A DNA stretch of 29,003 nt from a virus: positions 1 through 29,003 of IMG/VR virus record IMGVR_UViG_3300028383_000229; one strand, written 5' to 3'. Below, one piece after another: positions 1-6,425 of the stretch. The notes under the pieces are model-generated. The model worked only from the letters and a program-made list of their open reading frames with translations. It made no database searches and had not been told where the DNA came from. Numbering within the stretch: position 1 is the first letter of the stretch; every line of letters begins with the position of its first letter. The position numbers were made by a program, and so were the translations under genes.

Positions 1-161
1 GGGATGCCCTTGCTCTGCCAGGTAGCAGAACCCATGATGACAGTCTTACCGTCAGTCATTCTCTTAAAGTAATTCAAATCTTCGTGATTTTTGGGCCAAG
101 GCAGTGTGCCGTCTTTGCCAATGCCACCTATATCATCACAGGCTAGAATCGCGTTAATCAT
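1..161 (-). CDS. folA: dihydrofolate reductase, N-terminal part (cut by window edge)
   Basis: Dihydrofolate reductase reduces dihydrofolate to tetrahydrofolate with NADPH and supports thymidylate synthesis during phage replication. The ATG is at 161-159 and about 53 codons are visible before the window ends. The translation opens MINAILACDDIGGIG, then has the family hallmark GTLPW (residues 19-23), an acidic residue just before DLNYFK that matches the catalytic acid, and GKTVIMGSATW, the conserved GK-MG-TW cofactor-binding block. Its start overlaps the stop of the upstream membrane-protein gene by 8 bases, so it is probably translated by coupling. This is the last visible member of the dexA-to-folA cassette. 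The C-terminal two thirds lie outside the window, so intactness cannot be judged. Confidence 0.93.
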   Translation of the reverse strand, partial: MINAILACDDIGGIGKDGTLPWPKNHEDLNYFKRMTDGKTVIMGSATWQSKGI

Positions 162-447
162 TGTGTATCGCCTTTATCAGTTGTTGATTTTCTTGTGCTA
201 CTTCTTGTTGTGCCTCCCGCCATTTTTCCAAGGTTTTATCTACAACATACCATAACCAAACGCCTAGTATTAACAGAGGCACTACAAGGTATACGAACAG
301 AATGCCTGCATACGCAATCACATGCTGCAGGGTGTATCCAAACAGAGTGGCAATATAATGAATCACAATGCCTGTTCCTATCACAGTTGCAGGAATCAGA
401 ACAGGCTTTGCAATGTTTTGCAGGAAACGTTTTTGTACCCTGCTCAT
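154..447 (-). CDS. small two-helix membrane protein, unknown function
   Basis: This is a 97-residue protein with two hydrophobic stretches, at about residues 15-35 and 46-68 (the second rich in Leu/Val and ending WLWYVV), followed by a charged C-terminal tail that looks coiled-coil-like. An open frame extends upstream into the ferredoxin gene, but the ATG at 447-445 is preferred. It is preceded by AAAGGAGA and it starts directly after the ferredoxin stop (TGAGATG). The gene sits between ferredoxin and dihydrofolate reductase in an overlapping cassette. I do not recognise the family. A membrane partner for the ferredoxin is only a guess from position. Confidence 0.8.
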   Translation of the reverse strand: MSRVQKRFLQNIAKPVLIPATVIGTGIVIHYIATLFGYTLQHVIAYAGILFVYLVVPLLILGVWLWYVVDKTLEKWREAQQEVAQENQQLIKAIHND

Positions 448-448
448 C

Positions 449-802
449 TCAGTCTCCTTTGCCGGGGTTTGGCGAAAAGTATTTTTCCAGTTTGTTTTCC
501 ACACCGTCCCAATCTGGTGCATCTTCAGGGACGTCGTCTTCTCTCATCTCTGTAATATTGGGCCACAGTTTAGCATATTTTGCATTGTGTTCTTCCCACA
601 GTTTTCGGATGTCACCTTCCAGTTCATTGTCAGGAACAATCGCATCTGCCGGGCATTCTGGAACACAGACACCACAATCAATACACTCGTCTGGATCGAT
701 TGCCAACATGTTATCACCTTCGTAAAAACAATCTACTGGGCAAACTTCTACGCAGTCCATGTATTTGCACTTGATGCAGTTGTCAGTTACAAGATAAGTC
801 AT
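449..802 (-). CDS. fdxA: 7Fe (3Fe-4S + 4Fe-4S) ferredoxin, FdxA type
   Basis: A small soluble electron carrier of the Azotobacter ferredoxin I type. All cluster cysteines are present: C9, C17 and C50 for the 3Fe-4S site, C21, C40, C43 and C46 for the 4Fe-4S site, plus the extra C12 and C25 typical of the family. The C-terminal extension runs to residue 117 and ends [10 protein letters not shown], closely resembling proteobacterial FdxA (known from memory, not searched). The ATG overlaps the endonuclease III stop (ATGA). Cyanophages usually carry a plant-type 2Fe-2S ferredoxin instead, so this type argues for a proteobacterial host. The partner reductase is not in the window. Function in infection is inferred to be electron supply to a phage or host enzyme. 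Confidence 0.95.
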   Translation of the reverse strand: MTYLVTDNCIKCKYMDCVEVCPVDCFYEGDNMLAIDPDECIDCGVCVPECPADAIVPDNELEGDIRKLWEEHNAKYAKLWPNITEMREDDVPEDAPDWDGVENKLEKYFSPNPGKGD

Positions 803-1485
803 GTTTTTTCTTTTTGCACCTCTCTCAAACGATATTTAGGGACGCCAATGTCTCTTTTGTCGCAATATATCTCAAGTATACACTCATCACACAGAGGCTG
901 TCTACTCCTGCACACTGCCTTCGCGTGAGTGATTAACTGCATGTGGGCAGCATACTTGTATTTGTCTGGCGTAGTGTCATTCACAATCTCGCTTGTCTTT
1001 CCTTCATCCAGCGAATCAGTCCAACCAAGTCTCCACAGCAGCCTAAATACGTGAGTATCTACAGCTATCGTAGGCTCGCCGTATACAAAACGCATCACAA
1101 TGTCAGAACTCTTTTTGCCTACACCAGGCAACGTCATCAGTTCTCGCTGTGTAGTAGGCACAGCACCGTCATATTCATCTATTAACTTCTGTGAGGTAGC
1201 AAGGATGTTTTTCGACTTTGCTTGAAACAATCCTGCAGGACGGACTGCTTCTATCACTGTATCCCTATCTAATTTTACCATGTCCCAAGGGTTGTCTGCT
1301 AGAGCAAAAAGTTGACGGCTTGCTTGTGCAGTGCGCTTGTCTTGACTCTGAGCACTCAGCATTACGCCTATGAGACTTTTATAAGCATCCTTGTGAATCT
1401 TCGCATCAGGCTGAGAGTTTCTATACTGCGGATACTCCTTGCCTAACTGCTCATAGATAAATTGAATATTATCTGCGTTCTTCAC
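799..1485 (-). CDS. nth: endonuclease III (DNA glycosylase/AP lyase)
   Basis: A base-excision repair enzyme that removes oxidised pyrimidines and cleaves the abasic site. At 228 residues it is close to the usual bacterial length. The helix-hairpin-helix is LPGVGKKS (119-126) with the catalytic Lys at 125, followed by AVDTHVFR with the catalytic Asp at 143. The C-terminal 4Fe-4S loop is complete: C192, C199, C202 and C208, spaced C-x6-C-x2-C-x5-C. The start is GTG at 1485-1483, overlapping the stop of the clamp-loader gene (GTGA). T4 itself uses the unrelated DenV for repair, so a cellular Nth here is an acquired gene. It lies directly ahead of ferredoxin. Confidence 0.95.
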   Translation of the reverse strand: MKNADNIQFIYEQLGKEYPQYRNSQPDAKIHKDAYKSLIGVMLSAQSQDKRTAQASRQLFALADNPWDMVKLDRDTVIEAVRPAGLFQAKSKNILATSQKLIDEYDGAVPTTQRELMTLPGVGKKSSDIVMRFVYGEPTIAVDTHVFRLLWRLGWTDSLDEGKTSEIVNDTTPDKYKYAAHMQLITHAKAVCRSRQPLCDECILEIYCDKRDIGVPKYRLREVQKEKT

Positions 1486-2405
1486 TCTGCATTCCTTGCA
1501 AGTTTGATAAGAGTTGCTGCTAGATTTATTTCAGGATCAGCCACAAGCGTGTGATCCACAAGTCCTTGTTTGATAATAAGCACGGCTTGATCCTGTTTCT
1601 CTTCTGTTGCGCCAAACAATTCAATATTAGTATACAGCCAGCGGTAGATTTCCTCCATTTCCTCAGGACGAACAGTGCCGCACAGCAATTTTCTCGCATC
1701 CTGAATCTTGCCTGCCTTGAACAGTTCTACCATATCCAGTTTCCAGTCTGCTTCCCCTGTGTCACCTTCGTGCGGAGCAACAAGAGCGCCATCCTGTGAA
1801 TTCATCTGCACAGTATTAATACACTTGCGCAAGTCAGGATAGGTTGCTTTTACATAAGTATCCAAAACATCAATGTCTGGCGTAACACCTTCTGAGATGA
1901 GAATCTCTGCTACCCTCGCAGTAAATTCTGTCTCGTCAATTTTCGCAATATGGAAACCCTGACAGCGAGAATGTATAGCAGGAATAATTCTGTTGGGATA
2001 GTTACAAGTAAGAATAAATCTCGCTGTAGTGTGATACTCTTCCATCACACCACGCAGTGCTGCCTGAGCGTTTGGTGATAGATAATCTGCCTCGTCCAGT
2101 AGCACAATTTTAAAATCACCGAACGGAATCATCTGCACAAAATTAACAATTCGATCTCTCACGTCATCCACTGAGTTTGTGCGCGAAGCGTTGATTTCAA
2201 GAATGTCTAAATCATTTATGTCCAGTTCGTGAAACAGGATTTTAGCAAGTGTAGTTTTCCCAATCCCAGCATTGCCTGAGAACAGCAGATGCGGGATTGT
2301 TTTATCCTTGATCCAAGTTTCTACCTGCTTTCTCTGTTCTGCATCACGGAATACATATCCGTCTATAGTTTTTGGACGGTACGCCTCTACCCAAAGATTC
2401 TTCAC
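1482..2405 (-). CDS. 44: sliding-clamp loader ATPase subunit (T4 gp44 type)
   Basis: An AAA+ ATPase that loads the phage sliding clamp onto primer-template DNA, normally with gp62 as partner. The protein has 307 residues. It opens with WVEAYRPKTIDGY, which is typical of the family. Walker A GNAGIGKT is at 44-51, Walker B VLLDEAD at 101-107, sensor-1 TCNY at 133-136 and the SRC motif with the arginine finger at 146-148. The start is GTG at 2405-2403 overlapping the dexA stop (GTGA), the same GTGAAGAA junction as the next gene. No gp62 or gp45 gene is in the window, so it is separated from its usual partners or they lie elsewhere. Confidence 0.95.
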   Translation of the reverse strand: MKNLWVEAYRPKTIDGYVFRDAEQRKQVETWIKDKTIPHLLFSGNAGIGKTTLAKILFHELDINDLDILEINASRTNSVDDVRDRIVNFVQMIPFGDFKIVLLDEADYLSPNAQAALRGVMEEYHTTARFILTCNYPNRIIPAIHSRCQGFHIAKIDETEFTARVAEILISEGVTPDIDVLDTYVKATYPDLRKCINTVQMNSQDGALVAPHEGDTGEADWKLDMVELFKAGKIQDARKLLCGTVRPEEMEEIYRWLYTNIELFGATEEKQDQAVLIIKQGLVDHTLVADPEINLAATLIKLARNAE

Positions 2406-2938
2406 CTTGTTGCTCCTAGTTCTGAATATGCGATTTGAATTGCTTTTGACTGATAGTATGCATCCGCTAGAGCGTTATGTAAATCGTTTTGGATTTGTTT
2501 GCGAGGATCTTGTTTACATACTCTAAACAGTGTGCGACTGTCTAGAATCTGCCAAAAGTTCCAGGGAATAGGTCTTTCAATGCTTCGATACATATCTTCC
2601 AGCATCGTATAGTCAAATCCGTAACCCTGACCCCAAAACGTGTCAACACCTACTGCGAATTTTGAAATTTCAGCAAGAGCATCTTCTACTGTGACAGCAC
2701 CCGTTTGATCAAATGCTTCTTCCATAATTTTGGGATCCTGCTTACCCCACCATTCCAATGTGGATTCGCTCACTGTTCGATTATACCGATCTTGGTCGTC
2801 AATGCTGATTTTGATATACAATTCAGAATGCGGTTCTTCCGAAGTCAGCGGATTGAATTTTACAGCACCGAGACTGAGCACAGTTGCCTTCGGGAGTACA
2901 TCAATAGTTTCTAGGTCAATTGTTGCGTGTGTAGCCAA
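2402..2938 (-). CDS. dexA: DexA-like 3'-5' exonuclease (DEDDh fold)
   Basis: A 178-residue DnaQ/RNase H-fold exonuclease, closest to the T4 DexA/Rv2179c group. Visible catalytic residues are D8 and E10 in TIDLET, D109 in GFDYTML, and H154 and D159 in HNALADA. The start must lie upstream of D8, and the only suitable codon is TTG at 2938-2936. It is preceded nine bases earlier by AGAGGA, a good ribosome-binding site that lies in the 3' arm of a hairpin. It heads an overlapping cassette with the clamp loader and endonuclease III. A role in degrading host DNA or in end processing is inferred from T4 DexA. Assignment within the wider DnaQ superfamily is fairly secure but not tested by search. Confidence 0.85.
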   Translation of the reverse strand: MATHATIDLETIDVLPKATVLSLGAVKFNPLTSEEPHSELYIKISIDDQDRYNRTVSESTLEWWGKQDPKIMEEAFDQTGAVTVEDALAEISKFAVGVDTFWGQGYGFDYTMLEDMYRSIERPIPWNFWQILDSRTLFRVCKQDPRKQIQNDLHNALADAYYQSKAIQIAYSELGATR

Positions 2939-2940
2939 AG

Positions 2941-2989
2941 AAAAAAATCCTCTACTATTTTATAAAGTGTAACACCTTACAGTAGAGGA
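2941..2989 (-). terminator. hairpin plus T-run: terminator or RBS-masking stem ahead of dexA
   Basis: On the minus strand, TCCTCTACT (2989-2981 region) pairs perfectly over nine bases with AGTAGAGGA (2956-2948) across a 24-base loop, followed by seven T residues (2947-2941). This is the form of an intrinsic terminator for the halogenase transcript. The 3' arm also holds the AGAGGA ribosome-binding site of dexA, so any read-through transcript would hide that site. The loop is long for a strong terminator. Confidence 0.6.
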
Positions 2990-2994
2990 GTCAA
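2966..2994 (-). promoter_or_regulatory. sigma70-like promoter for the dexA cassette
   Basis: On the minus strand TTGACT (2994-2989) and TACACT (2971-2966) are separated by exactly 17 bases. The first matches the -35 consensus at five of six positions and the second the -10 consensus at four of six. The start of transcription is predicted near 2959, after the 5' arm of the hairpin, so the dexA ribosome-binding site would be unpaired in this transcript. An early or middle promoter read by host polymerase is inferred. Confidence 0.5.
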
Positions 2995-2999
2995 TGTCT

Positions 3000-4424
3000 T
3001 TAATTTCTATTATCAAAGAAAAGTTCGCATTGTTTTTGTTTCATAATTCCAGTAGGAATATCTACATTCTTGAATTTAAAGTCATATCCAGTTAATATGT
3101 CTATCCAAGACACGTCATTAAAAGCCCAGATACTGTTATCTGGTCTATTAGTTTTATTTGGCATAAAGTTACGATACTGGTCCAATCTAGCTAGTAATCT
3201 AGGATGCCTTTTACGTGACGATTGATATATCCAAAATTCACTGTCCTGTCTATTACTTAACATATAATGAGTGTCTATAAAATCTTGAACATCTTCGATA
3301 TAGGACCTAATTTGCGAATTATATCTTTCACTTATACTTTGATCAAAATACCTATTTTTCAACATAGTAGCAAGTAGACGTGATGAAATAACAAACCAAC
3401 TTATTCCTGTCGCCTCTAATGGTTCAATAAATCCTGCACTAAGTCCTATATTCACAACATTATTTTTCCATGGGCTTAACAAGCTCTCTGAGGAAAATGA
3501 TATTTTTTGTAAGTCACTTTCTGTTATCTGATTATTCCAATAATCAAGCAATTTATATTTGGCTTCTTCGTAGCTACAAAAATTTGTATTGTAAACACAG
3601 CCGCTGCCTAGTCTAGAAGAGAGCGGAATAGTCCAAATCCAGCCGTTTGTCCATGCATCTGCCTTTGTGTATGGAATAGTTTCTTTGTTAGAGATTTTTT
3701 CGTAGGGTATTTGAGCAGCAATAGCTGCATTTACATTTCCTTCATACCCGTCGGTTGTAGTGTTATCAATAGCATTTGAAAGTGACCTTGAAAAACCAGT
3801 ACAATCAATGTACAAATCTGCTTCTAGTTTTTTGTTTTTGTCTAATTCAATACTCTCTATTTTATCATTGGAATGTATAAAGTAATCATTGTAGTATACG
3901 ACATCTATAGATTTTCCGAGAAAATCAAGCACGTAGCTTGCCATTTTATCAGCATCAATATGCAGTGCATATGGCATTGCAGTTGATGATAGATTATTTT
4001 TTACACAAAGTTCGAAACTTGGATGGACGCATCGATAGTAATCAGTTAACGGATATTTTTCCGGGTAAAGACCATGCATCTTATGATAATGATGTGCGCG
4101 GGTGTATTGGGATTGTCCTGATAAACTAGTAAAAGGATGCCAATAATTCTCCCCTATCAGATTCCAATTCTTATAATAGATTCCATGTTTTAGTGTGCAA
4201 TCAACTTGTTCAATAAATTCGAATAGGTCTATTCCTGCATCCTCTATAAGATCAACAAGGTCTGGTTGTGTGCTTTCGCCTACTCCTATATTTTTGGAGT
4301 TTTTAGGAATCATAATTGAAATTGCAACGTCGGGCAAAAAAGTACGAAGCGTTAAAGCGGTAATAATTCCTGCACTTCCTGCGCCTAAGATACCAATATG
4401 TTGCAGATAAGTTCCTTCTTGCAT
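3000..4424 (-). CDS. flavin-dependent halogenase (tryptophan-halogenase family)
   Basis: A 474-residue flavin-dependent halogenase that would use FADH2, oxygen and halide to halogenate an aromatic substrate. The FAD-binding GAGSAG (GxGxxG) is at 14-19, GVGES at 47-51, the catalytic Lys at 79 in TLKHGIYYKNW (the same number as in PrnA), the diagnostic WxWxIP as WIWTIP at 262-267, and a Glu at 337 in GFIEPLEATG. Everything needed for catalysis appears present. Related viral halogenases are known from marine cyanophages (VirX1 of Syn10, an iodinating enzyme). The substrate here is unknown, and no flavin reductase is in the window. The gene is visibly richer in A+T than gp31 before it and dexA after it. 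It starts ten bases after the co-chaperonin stop, with a weak upstream ribosome-binding site. Confidence 0.92.
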   Translation of the reverse strand: MQEGTYLQHIGILGAGSAGIITALTLRTFLPDVAISIMIPKNSKNIGVGESTQPDLVDLIEDAGIDLFEFIEQVDCTLKHGIYYKNWNLIGENYWHPFTSLSGQSQYTRAHHYHKMHGLYPEKYPLTDYYRCVHPSFELCVKNNLSSTAMPYALHIDADKMASYVLDFLGKSIDVVYYNDYFIHSNDKIESIELDKNKKLEADLYIDCTGFSRSLSNAIDNTTTDGYEGNVNAAIAAQIPYEKISNKETIPYTKADAWTNGWIWTIPLSSRLGSGCVYNTNFCSYEEAKYKLLDYWNNQITESDLQKISFSSESLLSPWKNNVVNIGLSAGFIEPLEATGISWFVISSRLLATMLKNRYFDQSISERYNSQIRSYIEDVQDFIDTHYMLSNRQDSEFWIYQSSRKRHPRLLARLDQYRNFMPNKTNRPDNSIWAFNDVSWIDILTGYDFKFKNVDIPTGIMKQKQCELFFDNRN

Positions 4425-4431
4425 TTTTTTA

Positions 4432-4833
4432 TTATTTCCTTACAAATGACGACGCATCAACAGTGGCAGATTCTCCGTCTGAATATTCATTGCCAAGCAC
4501 AGCACCTTCAGGCTTTTCGTCTGCCCATCCAAGTATGGATTCTGCCTCTACCATTCGTATTTCTCTTTCTTCGCCGTCGTCAATGGTAATACCGCGTGTC
4601 CAACGACCGTGTTCAACGAGGACCCAATCACCTTCTGAATAAGGATCATCATTGTAAGGACCTTTCTTGTATACACAGCCCCAACGTGGATACACACCTC
4701 TAGTAGTACCGTCATCGTCTCTGAGGATAATACCGCCTTGCGTGGTTTGTTCTCCAAAATACATGTCAGAAACTAGCACTCGATTGCCTACTGCTTTTAA
4801 TTTACCTTTTACAACTGAAAGGTTTTGACTCAT
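4432..4833 (-). CDS. 31: GroES-like co-chaperonin (T4 gp31 type)
   Basis: A 133-residue co-chaperonin that would cap host GroEL and support folding of the major capsid protein, as gp31 does in T4. The N-terminal part shows the GroES signature: VGNRVLVSDMYFGEQTTQGG at residues 15-34 (core strand plus the mobile-loop Gly pair), followed by IILRDDDG. Further on GDWVLVEHG resembles the second barrel strands. It is longer than GroES (about 97 residues) and gp31 (111), with an acidic, Ser-rich tail after residue 105. Its ATG overlaps the stop of the preceding gene (ATGA) and has a strong GGGAGG ribosome-binding site. The position next to the tail module fits a morphogenesis role. Confidence 0.8.
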   Translation of the reverse strand: MSQNLSVVKGKLKAVGNRVLVSDMYFGEQTTQGGIILRDDDGTTRGVYPRWGCVYKKGPYNDDPYSEGDWVLVEHGRWTRGITIDDGEEREIRMVEAESILGWADEKPEGAVLGNEYSDGESATVDASSFVRK

Positions 4834-5171
4834 TTGTCCTCCCGCTTAACAAAATTACCGTCTTCGTCTTCTATCCAATCATTGGTTGCTTCAGGCTCTT
4901 CCCAATCGTCGACCAAATCCTTTTCCGCTTTCTTTGTGGGTTTTTTGGTTGGGACTTCATCAGCAACGGGTTGATTGTTTTTGTAATATTCGTTCACTGT
5001 TTCTTCGCGCTTTTTGATAATCTCACCGCCTTTACCTAAAAGATCACCTCTTGCATTTACCCGTGCATTACCCACTGCGGGTGTGAGTTCATTTCTCTGC
5101 CTTAGCAGATCCATGTCTACAGTTTTACCCTGCATTGTTTTGTATACTTTTCTCTGTGTTGGACGTGCCAT
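4830..5171 (-). CDS. small charged phage protein, unknown function
   Basis: A 113-residue hydrophilic protein with a basic N-terminal part (RPTQRKVYKTMQGK) and an acidic C-terminal end. The central PTKKPTKKAEK looks unstructured. The start is ATG at 5171 with AGGAGA eight bases upstream. I believe similar short proteins occur in marine T4-like phages, but I cannot assign a function. Neighbouring genes suggest either a minor virion protein or a morphogenesis factor. It is coupled to the co-chaperonin by an ATGA overlap. Confidence 0.75.
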   Translation of the reverse strand: MARPTQRKVYKTMQGKTVDMDLLRQRNELTPAVGNARVNARGDLLGKGGEIIKKREETVNEYYKNNQPVADEVPTKKPTKKAEKDLVDDWEEPEATNDWIEDEDGNFVKREDK

Positions 5172-5173
5172 AA

Positions 5174-5554
5174 TTAGTCTCCTGTTATATATGTACTTAT
5201 CTCAAGAACTCTCGCCAATCCAGGCCATACTGAATTGAATTTATTATCGATATCAAGTTCTTCTGCCATTTTGAATATGAACCATTCAGATATATCAATG
5301 TTCTTGTATTCTTCTGGCATTAACCACTCAGACTGACACACTGAATCAAATTCTCGTTTGTCTGCGTCAATAGGAATATATTTCTGTAATACAGGTAGGC
5401 CGTTTTCTTGTGCAGCCTCATTGAATCTATCAACTTCGTCTGAAGGATCGCAGAGAACTATGTGGCACTTATCTGAATTGCCACCGTAGATCATATCGAT
5501 AAGATCTTGATTAGAGAATCTTGGGACACCAAGTTCGTCAGTTTTCATAAGCAT
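5174..5554 (-). CDS. conserved-looking phage protein, unknown function
   Basis: A protein of up to 126 residues. Two ATG codons are possible, at 5554 and 5548, and neither has a clear ribosome-binding site. The N-terminal half reads as alternating strand and helix (KCHIVLCDPSDEVDRFNEA), and the C-terminal half has many aromatic and acidic residues (EWLMPEEYKNIDISEWFIF). No catalytic motif is visible. It is not a recognised family to me. It follows the 77-residue gene by eight bases and is followed by the 113-residue gene after two, so it is part of the same transcription unit. Confidence 0.7.
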   Translation of the reverse strand: MLMKTDELGVPRFSNQDLIDMIYGGNSDKCHIVLCDPSDEVDRFNEAAQENGLPVLQKYIPIDADKREFDSVCQSEWLMPEEYKNIDISEWFIFKMAEELDIDNKFNSVWPGLARVLEISTYITGD

Positions 5555-5562
5555 TAGTTATT

Positions 5563-5796
5563 TTAATCGATATTGATTAGATTGTCAAGATCAGAATCTT
5601 CGTCGTCGTTGTCAGAGTTCTGTTTTTTATATAATCTTGTAGTCTGTTCTTGCTTAAACATATCTAGAATAACCGCAATTTGGTTTTGCAGTTCGGGATT
5701 TCGAGTTTGGAAATAGCGTCGAGAAAGATCCTGTATCTTTTCCTGTAGCTGGGTGTCGTTCAAATCTTCAAAACTGTCTACTAGCGGATTGAACAT
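5563..5796 (-). CDS. small helical phage protein, unknown function
   Basis: A 77-residue protein predicted to be mostly helical in its first 55 residues (FEDLNDTQLQEKIQDLSRRY), with an acidic tail rich in Asp, Asn and Ser. The ATG comes directly after the stop of the preceding structural gene (TAGATG), so translational coupling is likely. It has no recognisable domain. Short helical proteins at this place, just after tail genes, are common in marine T4-like phages, but their role is not known to me. Confidence 0.7.
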   Translation of the reverse strand: MFNPLVDSFEDLNDTQLQEKIQDLSRRYFQTRNPELQNQIAVILDMFKQEQTTRLYKKQNSDNDDEDSDLDNLINID

Positions 5797-6402
5797 CTAT
5801 ATAAACTTACCTAAATAATTAGCATGAACAGTATCACCGCCGTCTATCGTCCAAAACTCAACAACAACAGGATCTTCCTCACTGTTAATCACAAAAGGAT
5901 CTGGAAAATCGCCTACTCTAATTTCAGTAGAATCACTTAACAAGAATGAATTCCCCTGATTTCGTTTAATAGTCCCAGGATTGTCATCCTTTAGTGTTGC
6001 CCATTGAACTATTCTATCAATTCCGGTCAAAGACACAACTAGTTTAGCATATCTCTCTTCGCCTGGCCACCCGTCAAGTGTAAGAGTAATGTCGTCGTCT
6101 ACAGCTATGGTTTGATAGTGTCCATTTTGAAAATTCACAGTTTGATCTGTGTCGACGTTGCCGAAGTCGTAAGTTGTTTTTGTGATTTTATCTAGATCGG
6201 CATTGACAATTCTATTTCCAAAGAATTCACTGTCTTCGTTGGTTTTTGCTGTGTTTTCCTGTAAATCGGTAATCTCAGACTCAGCTGCGTCAAGATTGTT
6301 AACAATTTGATCAAAGTTGTCTCTGAATCCCTGTGTATCGTTATCTTCGCCTGCTACAGGATAATTTTTATTAATTTGATTTGTGTTTATATTACTGGCC
6401 AT
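5797..6402 (-). CDS. virion/tail-associated protein with shared N-terminal motif
   Basis: A 201-residue protein. Its N-terminus, NTNQINKNYPVAGEDNDTQG followed by FRDNFDQIVNNL, is a variant of the GNDGTGD-(R)-(F)-K-N-N motif at the start of the 242- and 2551-residue proteins in this window. A short coiled-coil-like helix (residues 38-52) follows, then a beta-rich C-terminal half. A common attachment or trimerisation element is inferred. A late promoter CATAAATA lies at 6425-6418 and AGGAG stands before the ATG, so it can be transcribed separately from the 855-residue gene upstream. Confidence 0.75.
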   Translation of the reverse strand: MASNINTNQINKNYPVAGEDNDTQGFRDNFDQIVNNLDAAESEITDLQENTAKTNEDSEFFGNRIVNADLDKITKTTYDFGNVDTDQTVNFQNGHYQTIAVDDDITLTLDGWPGEERYAKLVVSLTGIDRIVQWATLKDDNPGTIKRNQGNSFLLSDSTEIRVGDFPDPFVINSEEDPVVVEFWTIDGGDTVHANYLGKFI

Positions 6403-6417
6403 GCGTTGCTCCTAACA

Positions 6418-6425
6418 TATTTATG
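6418..6425 (-). promoter_or_regulatory. T4-type late promoter
   Basis: The minus strand reads CATAAATA, a full match to the NATAAATA late motif of marine T4-like phages. It overlaps the stop codon of the 855-codon gene and is followed by TGTTAGGAGCAACGC and the ATG of the 201-codon gene. Confidence 0.65.

Noticed and set aside
448-522. N-terminal extension of the 97-residue membrane protein
   Set aside because: It would sit inside the ferredoxin gene, and a strong AAAGGAGA site fixes the ATG at 447.
195-928. Long plus-strand frames over the ferredoxin and membrane-protein genes
   Set aside because: They lie opposite genes with clear family motifs and have no ribosome-binding site or recognisable protein pattern.
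5174-5554. Similarity of the 126-residue protein to small DNA-polymerase-III-like phage proteins
   Set aside because: Only a loose resemblance near PEEYKNIDI was noticed and the key glycine-rich motif is absent, so no function is assigned.
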